Shown here: positions 43,139-51,749 of the stretch, one piece after another
Layout: each line of letters opens with the position of its first letter
Position numbering within the stretch: position 1 is the first letter of the stretch
Assembly (NCBI GenBank): GCA_019358855.1
Contig: JAHHII010000005.1
Location: 1-64,000 of the forward strand
Direction of reading: 5' to 3'
Length of the DNA: 64,000 bases
Source: Timaviella obliquedivisa GSE-PSE-MK23-08B
Lineage (GTDB): Bacteria; Cyanobacteriota; Cyanobacteriia; Elainellales; Elainellaceae
The notes under the pieces: generated by a model
The model's database searches: none
The model's input: the letters and a program-made list of their open reading frames with translations, nothing else
What the model was told of the DNA's origin: nothing
Position numbers and translations under genes: made by a program

Positions 43139-43513
43139 GTTGGTACCTTCTAGATTAGTAAAAAGACTGCTCGAATCGCATCCTTGGTAGACAGCTTTAA
43201 GCTAATTGTTTCAAAGTATTAATGTTATCTGTCTATAGTATTAAACCTAATTTCTTATTGCAGCAGAAGGGTTGTATAAAAGTAAACATCTCTACTTAGC
43301 ACGACTCTAAGTAAAGCCTTTGCATAAAAATAAGAAAGTTCTAGAGGGTGGTTCCTCTCTTGCTTTAGAGGGATGCGATCGCTCCAGCGAATTTGTAGAT
43401 TACTCATGCCTAGTAGTTTGTATACGTAGAAACAGAATGTGTGATTACATAAATCTGCTTACCTGCGCATGACGTTAACTTAAAAGCAGTTCTAAATCGA
43501 AGGCTGAATTACC
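43139..43513. other. Divergent HLIP-catalase intergenic region
   Basis: Should hold both promoters. A T-rich tract and ttatctgtctatagta near 43228 (complement resembles the tatagacagata part of the motif series) are visible; no frame or terminator seen. Confidence 0.4.
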
Positions 43514-45622
43514 ATGTCTCAGAGAAATCAGGTTAATGAAGGCACTAAAGATGAAAATCTTGAAATTTATCGAAAAGGGGCAGGTGAGCAGCTAACAACT
43601 GACCAAGGTGTCAAAATTGACGATACTGATAACACCTTGAAGATAGGTGAGCGAGGTTCTACTCTACACGAAGATTTTCAATTTCAAGAAAAATTGGCGG
43701 CGTTCGATCGTGAACGTATTCCTGAACGTGTGGTTCATGCAAGAGGGTCAGGTGCACACGGATACTTTCAGCCCTATGAGTCAATGGCAGAGTTTACTAA
43801 GGCAAAGTTTCTGCAAGATCCTGCGGTCCAAACTCCAGTTTTTGTCCGGTTTTCAATTGTGGGCGGCTCAAAAGGCGCAGCAGACACAGTGCGAGATGTC
43901 CGGGGATTTGCAGTTAAGTTTTACACTGAAGAAGGTAACTACGATATTGTAGGTAACAATATTCCTGTCTTCTTTATTCAAGATGCTATTAAGTTTCCAG
44001 ATATCATTCATGCTGTTAAACCTGAGCCCGATCATGAAATGCCTCAGGCTTCCACTGCACATCCAAGCTTTTGGGATTTTATTTCGCTTGTGCCAGAATC
44101 TACGCACATGATTATGTGGTTGTTGTCCGATCGCACTTTGCCTAGAACTTATCGAACAATGGAAGGTTTTGGAGTTCATACCTTTCGTTGGATTAATGCA
44201 GAAGGAAAGTCTAGCTTCGTTAAATATCATTGGAAGCCTGTTGCAGGAGTCCATTCGCATACATTTGATGAAGCCCAAAAAATAGCCGGCACAGATCCAG
44301 ATTTTCACCGTCGCGATTTGTGGGATTCCATTGAGAAAGGTCATTACTTAGAATACGAGCTAGGCGTGCAAATTGTTGCAGACGGAGAGGAATCGAAATT
44401 TGACTTTGATATTTTGGATTCCACTAAGATCATTCCAGAGGAGCAAGTTCCAGTTCGTATAATTGGGAAAATGGTGCTCAATCGCAATCCCGATAACTTC
44501 TTTGCAGAAACGGAGCAAGTTGCCTTTCAGCCTTCTAATGTAGTGCCTGGAGTTGACTTCAGTGATGATCCACTATTGCAGGGTCGCCTCTTCTCGTATC
44601 ACGACACGCAGCTGCATCGCTTAGGCAGTCCTAACTTCAATCATCTGCCCATTAATCGTCCGGTCTGTCCTTTCCACAACAACAACCAGGATGGACGAAT
44701 GCAAATGGCAGTCAAAACAACACGTGTGAACTACTCGCCGAACTCTTTAGGGGATAACCGTCCTGCCCCTTCTCCTGATGTAGAGCAAGCTTTTGTGCAT
44801 TATCCTGAACATCTGGAAGGCACCAAAGTTCGGGAGCGTAGCCCTAGTTTTAGTGAACACTTTAGTCAGGCAACGCTTTTTTGGAACAGTCTTTCAGCGA
44901 TCGAAAAAGATCATCTAGTTGAGGCATCGCACTTTGAGCTAGGTAAGGTTAGCCAAACAGAAATTAAACAACGGATGCTCGATCGCTTTAATACAGTTGA
45001 CCATGAGTTGGCAAAACGAGTTGCAGAAGGACTAGGAATGCCTGCTCCTGAGAAACCTGTCAGTTCTAACCACGGACAAAAGTCAGAGGCTCTGAGTCAA
45101 GCAAATACAGCAAAGGGTGCCGAAGGTCGTAAAGTCGCAATTCTAGCGGCAGCAGGGGCAGATGGAGCACAACTGATGGCACTTAAGCAGGCATTGAAAG
45201 AAGTAGGAGTTGAGGCTGAAGTTGTGTCAAAGTTTGGCGGTAAGATTAAAACAGTAGAGGGTCAAGAGGTAATGGTTGATAAAACCTTTTTGACATCTGC
45301 TTCGGCGATGTTTGATGCAATCTATGTGCCAGGTGGTAAGGCAAGCATTGAGGCATTGAAATCATCTGAAGATGCCTTGCACTTTGTGAGGGAAGCCTTT
45401 AAACACTGCAAACCTATTGCGGCAACCGCGGAGGGAGTAGATTTATTGCAAGCTTCTGGTTTAACGGGTGTTTCGTTAGGCGACTCCTCTGTGCATGATG
45501 ATCAAGGGGTCGTAACAGCTGGTAAGGCTGATGTTAGCCAGGTTGTCAAACCGTTTGTTCAAGCGATCGCTCAGCATCGGTACTGGAATCGTTTAAAAGC
45601 GGTTGAGGTTTCTGTTAAGTAG
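43514..45622 (+). CDS. katE: Large-subunit (HPII-type) catalase with C-terminal DJ-1/PfpI-like domain
   Basis: 702 residues. Clade 2 catalase: active His in VVHARGSGAHGYF (about 76), Asn in VGNNIPVFFI (about 154), heme Tyr in LFSYHDTQLHRLG (about 366). After about residue 540 comes a flavodoxin-like DJ-1/PfpI domain (GRKVAILAAAGADGAQL, YVPGGKASIEALK). Decomposes H2O2 in the cytoplasm, and large-subunit catalases are notably stable. AAGG lies before the ATG. A weak hairpin follows the stop. Confidence 0.96.
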   Translation: MSQRNQVNEGTKDENLEIYRKGAGEQLTTDQGVKIDDTDNTLKIGERGSTLHEDFQFQEKLAAFDRERIPERVVHARGSGAHGYFQPYESMAEFTKAKFLQDPAVQTPVFVRFSIVGGSKGAADTVRDVRGFAVKFYTEEGNYDIVGNNIPVFFIQDAIKFPDIIHAVKPEPDHEMPQASTAHPSFWDFISLVPESTHMIMWLLSDRTLPRTYRTMEGFGVHTFRWINAEGKSSFVKYHWKPVAGVHSHTFDEAQKIAGTDPDFHRRDLWDSIEKGHYLEYELGVQIVADGEESKFDFDILDSTKIIPEEQVPVRIIGKMVLNRNPDNFFAETEQVAFQPSNVVPGVDFSDDPLLQGRLFSYHDTQLHRLGSPNFNHLPINRPVCPFHNNNQDGRMQMAVKTTRVNYSPNSLGDNRPAPSPDVEQAFVHYPEHLEGTKVRERSPSFSEHFSQATLFWNSLSAIEKDHLVEASHFELGKVSQTEIKQRMLDRFNTVDHELAKRVAEGLGMPAPEKPVSSNHGQKSEALSQANTAKGAEGRKVAILAAAGADGAQLMALKQALKEVGVEAEVVSKFGGKIKTVEGQEVMVDKTFLTSASAMFDAIYVPGGKASIEALKSSEDALHFVREAFKHCKPIAATAEGVDLLQASGLTGVSLGDSSVHDDQGVVTAGKADVSQVVKPFVQAIAQHRYWNRLKAVEVSVK

Positions 45623-45639
45623 GGGTAATACCGATCAGG

Positions 45640-45682
45640 AACGGTTCTCCTATTGCTTGTCAAAGCAGACTGGGGAACCGTT
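45640..45682 (+). terminator. Hairpin after katE
   Basis: aacggttctcc and ggggaaccgtt pair over 11 bp with one G-U pair; 21-nt loop, no T run. Located between katE and the heme-oxygenase-fold gene. Confidence 0.5.
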
Positions 45683-45728
45683 ATGAACAACTGAGTATAA
45701 GTCTGAATTGGAGTTTAACTATTGCATT

Positions 45729-46844
45729 ATGATTACGAGTGTAGATAATAGGTCTAAATTCTCAAGAACTACTGACGTGTTCTCAACCTATTGCAGCGTT
45801 TCTGATTATGCTGAGGCAGAGCAACAGTTTATCCAATTGCTTAATCTAGATAATCTAGATCAGCAGATCAGCCAGCAGCCTAGCTTAGTCAGAAAGTTTG
45901 AGTCAAGTTTGACACAGGCAATTGAGTCTGCTTGTAACAACGACGTTGCAGACGATGCTGCTTGTTTGTTTTTACAGCGTATTCTGTACCGAATTAATCG
46001 CTTGAACCTGTTTTGGTATGATGACCTACAACACTATAAGAACGAGCGGTCTTACTATTTGCAACAGGTACGCGATCGCATTGAGACAGTTTGGCAAAAC
46101 TGGGAAACTTCACACTTTGATATTCAGCAATATCAGGAGTTGGACGTAGAGCAAGCTTTAACAACGCGCGCTGAAGTAGATTTAAATCCGCCTGTAACAG
46201 AAAGCAAGCGCTACTTGTGTGAAACTTTAACGTTTGAAGGATATCGCTGGCTCTTGGCGATTGTGTCTTTAGATGGGCTAGTTGAAGCGAGCCGAATGTC
46301 TCGGATCTTAGGAGGCGCAAGCAACGAAATCCAGGCAATGCTGATTCGTGTGTTGATGGAGGAATATGGAAACGGACGCTTCAACCGTAAGCATTCCACG
46401 TTTTTTGCTCAGATGATGCAGGAAGTAGGTCTAAACACAGAGCCAGAAGCATATTTTGATCAGGCTCCATGGGAGTTACTAGCGGGCATTAATCACAACT
46501 TTCTGTTGACCGAACGTAAACGCTACTTCCTACGCTACAACGGTGGGTTAACTTATTTTGAGATTGTAGGACCCTCAATCTATCGAGATTATATGGCTGC
46601 TGCTGGTAGGCTAGGGCTGTCAGATGCTGCTATGGGCTACTGGGAGTTGCATATTCGTGAGGATGAACGTCATGGACAATGGATGTTGCAAGAGGTTGCT
46701 TTTCCATTGGCAAAGATGTATCCCGCTAATGCTTGGGAGCTTGTATTAGGCTATGACCAAGAGAAGCTAATTGGCGATCGGGCGGGAGCAGCTATCATCA
46801 ACACAATTCAAACAGCTGAATTATCAAGAAATCAAGTTTTATGA
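45729..46844 (+). CDS. Heme-oxygenase-fold, iron-containing redox enzyme family
   Basis: 371 residues, helical. The C-terminal half matches the iron-containing redox enzyme (HDO-like) family: LMEEYGNGRFNRKHSTFF (Glu and His ligands, about residue 205-222) and WELHIREDERHGQWML (Glu, Asp and His, about 300-315). Known members oxidise small molecules with a di-iron centre (for example the alkene-forming UndA and the N-oxygenating SznF). The N-terminal 140 residues are an additional helical part. The stop overlaps the methyltransferase start (ATGA), so the two probably act together. ATG 45729; TTG 45708 possible. Substrate unknown. Confidence 0.82.
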   Translation: MITSVDNRSKFSRTTDVFSTYCSVSDYAEAEQQFIQLLNLDNLDQQISQQPSLVRKFESSLTQAIESACNNDVADDAACLFLQRILYRINRLNLFWYDDLQHYKNERSYYLQQVRDRIETVWQNWETSHFDIQQYQELDVEQALTTRAEVDLNPPVTESKRYLCETLTFEGYRWLLAIVSLDGLVEASRMSRILGGASNEIQAMLIRVLMEEYGNGRFNRKHSTFFAQMMQEVGLNTEPEAYFDQAPWELLAGINHNFLLTERKRYFLRYNGGLTYFEIVGPSIYRDYMAAAGRLGLSDAAMGYWELHIREDERHGQWMLQEVAFPLAKMYPANAWELVLGYDQEKLIGDRAGAAIINTIQTAELSRNQVL

Positions 46845-47629
46845 AGAAGGCAGTCATGAACACAGTGAAACTCAACTCGCCTAAACCTAGTCTATCTAGA
46901 ACAGGATCGCCCGAACTTAAGTCATATTCTCCTGATGATGTGTTCTTCTGTCCTGAAGAATCACAATTTTATTCTCAATGCCTTGAAAAAATGATATTTA
47001 ATCGGTGCGAACCCTTTGAGCAGGTCATTGAGTTTGGAACAGGTGATGGTACTCCTGTGATCAGCGGTTTGTTAAAGACAAGATTTGCTGGAACTATTTA
47101 CGGTTATGAACTTAGTAGTTCTGCCTATGCAGTTGCTCAAAATAGGATTAAGCAGTATCAGCTTAGCGACAAATACAAGATTCATAATCAGTGTTTTTTT
47201 GAAGGGTATGAGTCAATTAATGCAAATTACTTAATTGCCAATCCTCCTTATATCCCTTCACCTGATGATTCCATTTATATGCCTGCCCTCCATGGAGGAA
47301 TAGATGGTGCCACTATTACTAACAAGTTGTTATCAGTAGGCTGTCAAACTGTTCTATTGATGGTGTCGGCTTACTCTAACCCTGTTGAGACTATTCAACA
47401 TGCGATCGATGAAGGATATAGTGTTATTGATTTCATGGTCACTCCATTGCAGTTTGGTTACTATAGCTCAGAGCCTAAAGTGAGAGATTGGATTACCAAA
47501 CTGCGAGAAGAAAAGAAGGCATTTTACTCGTCTAATATTTATTTCTTAGCAGGTGTTTTATTTCAACGAAAAACTGTTGGAAAGACGGACTTATCATCTG
47601 AGCTAATTAAAGTAATTACAGCTTTGTAG
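46841..47629 (+). CDS. SAM-dependent methyltransferase
   Basis: 262 residues. Rossmann-fold motif I is VIEFGTGDGTPV (about 63-74) with acidic ELSSSAYA after strand 2; motif IV is ANPPYIP (about 137-143), the NPPY signature of PrmC-type and N6-type methyltransferases. It starts inside the stop of the oxidase gene (ATGA at 46841-46844), so translation is coupled. Substrate unknown. The stop is followed by a 25-bp tandem duplication and a family A element. Confidence 0.85.
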   Translation: MKKAVMNTVKLNSPKPSLSRTGSPELKSYSPDDVFFCPEESQFYSQCLEKMIFNRCEPFEQVIEFGTGDGTPVISGLLKTRFAGTIYGYELSSSAYAVAQNRIKQYQLSDKYKIHNQCFFEGYESINANYLIANPPYIPSPDDSIYMPALHGGIDGATITNKLLSVGCQTVLLMVSAYSNPVETIQHAIDEGYSVIDFMVTPLQFGYYSSEPKVRDWITKLREEKKAFYSSNIYFLAGVLFQRKTVGKTDLSSELIKVITAL

Positions 47630-47729
47630 GTAGCAGATTGAAGTGCTGCTAAGCTTAGATGTATTTATCTTTCTTATAGTAGAAAGAAACAATGTGGCTC
47701 AAAGTCCTTCTTCAAAGAAGAGGAACTTT

Positions 47730-47779
47730 GATTAGAATAGTAATATCTTACTAAGATTAGAATAGTAATATCTTACTAA
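47730..47779. repeat. 25-bp perfect tandem duplication
   Basis: gattagaatagtaatatctt... occurs at 47730-47754 and again at 47755-47779 without mismatch, in the gap after the methyltransferase gene. Confidence 0.9.
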
Positions 47780-47834
47780 TGACCTAGAGATGCTACAATC
47801 TTTAGTTTTCAAACAGTTAATCTAAAGGTTCTAG

Positions 47835-47984
47835 GAGGATGTCTGAGAAGTATCAAAGATTCTTACACTCGCCCCCCAGCCCCCCATTTTGGGAGACTTC
47901 CGAGCCACTCCTTCTTGAAAGTCCCCCAAAATGGGGGATTTAGAGGGCAGGTTGAATCGCAATCTAGACTTCTCAGACAACCTC
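47835..47984 (+). mobile_element. Family A element, copy 4 (150 bp)
   Basis: 150 bp with the same ends as the other copies (gaggatgtctgagaagtat ... cttctcagacaacctc). Flanking triplets are TAG and TAA, so the target duplication has one changed base. It ends five bases before the DoxX stop. Confidence 0.85.
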
Positions 47985-47988
47985 TAAG

Positions 47989-48399
47989 TTATTTAGTGAC
48001 TTCTCTTGAAGTGGAAGACTTAAAGGACGGCTTTGTATACCACCAGGCCCAAGCAATTAGCACTGCCTGAAAAGGTAGTCTTAACCAATAAAGCCAGGGA
48101 TAATCGGGAATTCCTTCAATAGAAATACTATTTATGGCTTGATTAATGTTGGCAGGAAAGACAGCAATGAATAAGGCAATTATTCCCCAAGCAGCCGCTA
48201 CGCTGACCGAAGGAACTAGTAAGCTCAGTCCTCCTAAAATCTCAAAAAAACCACTAATATAAACTAGCCCCAATGGTGAAGGCAGCTGTGGTGGAACGAT
48301 CCTAGCGAATTGTTCAGGCTTTATAAAGTGAGTGATGCCAACTATGGTTAAAGAGACAGAAAGAATGACTCGAAGAATTTCTTTTCTATTTACAATCAT
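47989..48399 (-). CDS. DoxX-family membrane protein
   Basis: 136 residues with four helices: ILRVILSVSLTIVGITHFI, then GLVYISGFFEILGGLSLLVP, WGIIALFIAVFP and a C-terminal helix with RLPFQAVLIAWAWWYTKP. The THF-P-QFARIVPP pattern fits the DoxX-like group. Members often take part in thiol or oxidative-stress membrane complexes. A family A element abuts the 3' end. Confidence 0.88.
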   Translation of the reverse strand: MIVNRKEILRVILSVSLTIVGITHFIKPEQFARIVPPQLPSPLGLVYISGFFEILGGLSLLVPSVSVAAAWGIIALFIAVFPANINQAINSISIEGIPDYPWLYWLRLPFQAVLIAWAWWYTKPSFKSSTSREVTK

Positions 48400-48726
48400 T
48401 AGACTACGACTTTGAAGGTTACAAAATTTTCTACGAAATCTTAATCTTATATGTTACTAACGTTTCATTACAGCAGATATAAAACTTTTCTGACAGAGTA
48501 TCCCTATAGTCTTCCTCTTAAAGACTAGTGAAGGCTTGAGTCTTTAGTCTAACAGAGTGTTTCTCGGAAGAAGGGGGTTAATTTTTTATAGGAAAAGAGA
48601 AAAACAGCCACCTATTAAAGTTCTAGAAGAGTGATATACGGAGAACTTTAAGCATTGTCTAAAGTACTTCCTTTGAAGGAGGTAGAAGAAAAAATTTTTA
48701 CATAGATTATTAATATGACTTAAAAC
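48400..48726. other. Intergenic, nothing recognised
   Basis: AT-rich, divergent promoter region for DoxX and the next plus-strand gene. Contains cttcctcttaaagactagtg near 48512, a distant resemblance to the CTTAAG series. No gene. Confidence 0.4.
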
Positions 48727-49194
48727 ATGTTGCCAAATCAGCAACATCGTCAGACGGCTTGGCAAAAGCTTAAGGCAACACTTAATTTTCCGGAGGTTAC
48801 TGTGGGTAAAGAACCATTTTCTCCAGTTAGACGTGAAGAAGAAGATAAACGCATGGGAGCCAACGATCGCGTTGTCAGCCAACCTATGTCTGCACAAGAG
48901 GTTGATCCTCAACAGAAGAGAGAGCATCACGAAGCATTCTCTGAGGGACAGCAACCTACTATTAACCCAGGCGATCGCATTGACGAGTCTAAGACATTGC
49001 AAGAAAAGTCAGAGCAAGTCGCTGTTCATGCGCCAGATATCACTGGAGAATATATTGTAGTTCCGACTTACTTTGTATTCAATTGCCCTGATGGAACTCA
49101 AAAAGCACTTCATCATGTAAAGGATGCAGATGCTATTTCAGATATGATTCGGCAAGCTAGATTAGATGAAAATGGCAATCAAATTTGGTGCTAA
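48727..49194 (+). CDS. Polar protein of unknown function
   Basis: 155 residues, hydrophilic, with a Gln/Glu-rich first two-thirds and a better ordered end (ITGEYIVVPTYFVFNCPDGTQ, HHVKDADAISDMIRQA) that looks like a small beta-alpha fold. ATG 48727 has no ribosome site; a GTG at 48802 (residue 26) has GGAGG five bases upstream and is a real alternative start. Confidence 0.55.
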   Translation: MLPNQQHRQTAWQKLKATLNFPEVTVGKEPFSPVRREEEDKRMGANDRVVSQPMSAQEVDPQQKREHHEAFSEGQQPTINPGDRIDESKTLQEKSEQVAVHAPDITGEYIVVPTYFVFNCPDGTQKALHHVKDADAISDMIRQARLDENGNQIWC

Positions 49195-49263
49195 ATTCCG
49201 TACTTACTGAATCATTATTGGCTCTCATTGACTTTATTGTTTATTTCTGTAGAGGATGATGTA

Positions 49264-49962
49264 ATGAATAGAAAATTTTCTCAGTACAAAATGCTTTTAA
49301 TAGGGTTGTCTGCGATCGCCTTTGGTGCGGTTGCAAACTCTGCCTCTGCTGAAACAAACTCGCTCTCTGCTGAGATGGACTCCATAGGAAATAGTCAGTC
49401 TCAAGCTTTACCTGTTCTTGAGATTGAATCCTCCTCCTCGCCAGCGTCTCTGCCAGAGACAGTCAGTGAAGATGCTGTATCTGTTACAGGAGAGGCTCAA
49501 ACAGAAGATATTCAAGTTGCGCAAGCTCCTATCATTCCTGGTCGCAGCACTCGTTCAGGACCTAGCTACATTGGTATTGGCGGAAACATTGGACTAGGAG
49601 GAGATACAACGTTAGGCGATAGTGGTTTTGCAGTGATTAGTAAGGTTGGGCTGACCCGTAATTTGTCTACTCGTCCTTCTGTGGTCATTGGCGGTAATGA
49701 TCCAACCGTATTAGTTCCAGTCACAATAGATTTTCCAATCTCATCTGTTGCTGAAGCAGGTGAAGTAACCCTTGCGGCTGCTCCTTATGTAGGGGGTGGT
49801 ATCGCCATTTCTACAGGCAGTAATAGTTTGGTTCGACCCTTGATTTCTGCTGGAGTAGACGTACCTGTTGCATCTCGCGTGACCGCAACAGCGGGGGTTA
49901 ACTTTGCCTTCTTTGACGATACTGAAATTGGCTTGATCCTAGGAGCAGGTTACAATTTCTAG
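49264..49962 (+). CDS. Probable outer-membrane beta-barrel-like protein
   Basis: 232 residues with a signal peptide (about 1-29; MLLIGLSAIAFGAVANSASA, cleavage before ETN). After a polar linker (about 30-95), the C-terminal part alternates short strands with Gly (YIGIGGNIGLGGDTTLGDS, TAAPYVGGGIAI-like) and ends in ILGAGYNF, the terminal-Phe signature of outer-membrane proteins. ATG 49264 is chosen for AGAGGATG; 49228 would put 12 residues before the signal. Substrate or role unknown. Confidence 0.7.
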   Translation: MNRKFSQYKMLLIGLSAIAFGAVANSASAETNSLSAEMDSIGNSQSQALPVLEIESSSSPASLPETVSEDAVSVTGEAQTEDIQVAQAPIIPGRSTRSGPSYIGIGGNIGLGGDTTLGDSGFAVISKVGLTRNLSTRPSVVIGGNDPTVLVPVTIDFPISSVAEAGEVTLAAAPYVGGGIAISTGSNSLVRPLISAGVDVPVASRVTATAGVNFAFFDDTEIGLILGAGYNF

Positions 49963-50075
49963 GTTTTATCCTAACTGAACCGACTTTTGTCTGTGCGGTA
50001 GTGGAGATTTTCTATTTGCTGCAATATAATGCTCTATGACAATATGAAATTCTCTAACTTATCCCATACGTCATC

Positions 50076-51713
50076 ATGAAACTGAGGATTAATCGTTCCT
50101 TTGACTTTAAACTTATTTCTGATCCAGCGATCGCAGATAAAGTTTATAAAATGGAACAACGAGTGCAGTGGCGTGATCCAACCATTGTTGAACGGGGGAT
50201 AGACCAAACTTCTCTAGTCCTGGGTGATGGTCAAGCAGAAGACTCTCAGTTTTCCTTTCTGGTAGTGGGTGATAGTGGTTCAGGGTCACATAGAGGTCAC
50301 CATCCTCAACGTAAAGTTGCAGAGCTAATGCTGCCGCACCATGCAGAATGTCGGTTCATGCTTCACACGGGTGATGTGATCTACCTAGTGGGTTCTAGTG
50401 AATATTACAGGGATAATTTTATAGAGCCTTACCGAGAGTTTTTGGTAGGAGGCGATCGCTGTAAAACCATTGCATATGATCAGATGACTTTTTCTCTGCC
50501 AATTTTGCCAGTCTTGGGCAATCATGATTATTATGACTTGCCTTTTTTCTCTGGCTTGATTTCCCTCTTGGCAACGCCTGCTCGGTTTCTACTTCGTTCT
50601 CGTTTAGAGTTGGATGTAGGGCGGCAAGGTTCGAAGCAGGGCGATGCCTATGCCCGTGCTTTCCTAGACTATCTCAAAGCACTATCGCCCGAAAAGCTAG
50701 CTCATCACCTAGATCAGCATTATACTGCCTCTGCTGATCATGGGCGTTGTTTACACTATCAACCGGGTCAGTTCACTCGGTTACCTAATCGGTACTATAC
50801 CTTTCGCTATGGCAGTATCGATTTTTTTGCACTTGACTCTAACACATTCAATGCACCTTCTCCTTTGCCAACGACTCCTGAAGGAAAAGCTTATCGGCAA
50901 CACCTAGAGGAACGCTGTGAGTTACTAAACCAAGAGAAGCTTCAGATACTAGAAAAAACGGCAACTCTTAACTCCAGTAACCCCGAAGAATCAGACCAGT
51001 TGGATGATCTCCGGGTCAAGCTTTCGCAGATTGATGAAGTTCAAGTAGATATTATTAAACAATTGGCTTCTAACGAAAATGTAACGGTTGATTGGGAGCA
51101 GTTAGACTGGCTTAAGCAACGGTTGATTGATTCGTGGCAAACCGATAATGTACGTGGAAGAATTCTCTATTTTCACCATCCTCCTTATGTTACCGAAGCA
51201 ACTAAGTGGCAGCAAGCGCAAACGTTAGCAGTACGTTATCGCTTACGGTATGTGCTTGATGAAGTTGCCAAGGAAATCGGTGATTTGACTCAGGGTCGTC
51301 CTTTAGTAAATCTTGTTTTAACAGGTCATGCCCATTGTTTGGAGCATTTGAAAACTTTGGACACAGGACACGCTGATTCAAATATTAATTGGATTATTTG
51401 TGGCGGTAGTGGCTATAGCTTACGTCGGCAAAGACCTGAAGGAACAGAGCTAAGAGAATCAGTCAATGAGGTAGGCAGAGATCATCAGTTGCTTGAGGAA
51501 GATATCCAAGATGGAGACGATCGCCCTGTTGCGAATTCTCACTTGTTTATTGGTCGCAGTGGCAATGGTACTCAAAAACGGCGACCCTATTCTGCTTTAC
51601 GCATTGATGTTAAAGCAGGCGACCCGCCTAAATTTGTGGTTCATCCACTGGTCGCAGAGTGGCATCAGCAGCAGTGGTTGGAACATGATGTTAAGCCATT
51701 TGTAATTGAATAG
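50076..51713 (+). CDS. Calcineurin-like metallophosphoesterase
   Basis: 545 residues. Metal ligands of the calcineurin fold: VVGDSGSG (Asp, about 66; the usual D-x-H lacks the His here), LHTGDVIY (about 99), VLGNHDYYD (about 150), a long insertion (about 190-370), YFHHPPY, and GHAHCLEH (about 425). It probably hydrolyses phosphodiesters or phosphomonoesters in the cytoplasm, since no signal peptide is present. Substrate unknown. Convergent with the DUF2252 gene across 36 bp. Confidence 0.88.
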   Translation: MKLRINRSFDFKLISDPAIADKVYKMEQRVQWRDPTIVERGIDQTSLVLGDGQAEDSQFSFLVVGDSGSGSHRGHHPQRKVAELMLPHHAECRFMLHTGDVIYLVGSSEYYRDNFIEPYREFLVGGDRCKTIAYDQMTFSLPILPVLGNHDYYDLPFFSGLISLLATPARFLLRSRLELDVGRQGSKQGDAYARAFLDYLKALSPEKLAHHLDQHYTASADHGRCLHYQPGQFTRLPNRYYTFRYGSIDFFALDSNTFNAPSPLPTTPEGKAYRQHLEERCELLNQEKLQILEKTATLNSSNPEESDQLDDLRVKLSQIDEVQVDIIKQLASNENVTVDWEQLDWLKQRLIDSWQTDNVRGRILYFHHPPYVTEATKWQQAQTLAVRYRLRYVLDEVAKEIGDLTQGRPLVNLVLTGHAHCLEHLKTLDTGHADSNINWIICGGSGYSLRRQRPEGTELRESVNEVGRDHQLLEEDIQDGDDRPVANSHLFIGRSGNGTQKRRPYSALRIDVKAGDPPKFVVHPLVAEWHQQQWLEHDVKPFVIE

Positions 51714-51749
51714 AGCAGTGAATTAGATAGATGTTAGGTGCTAGCTGAG

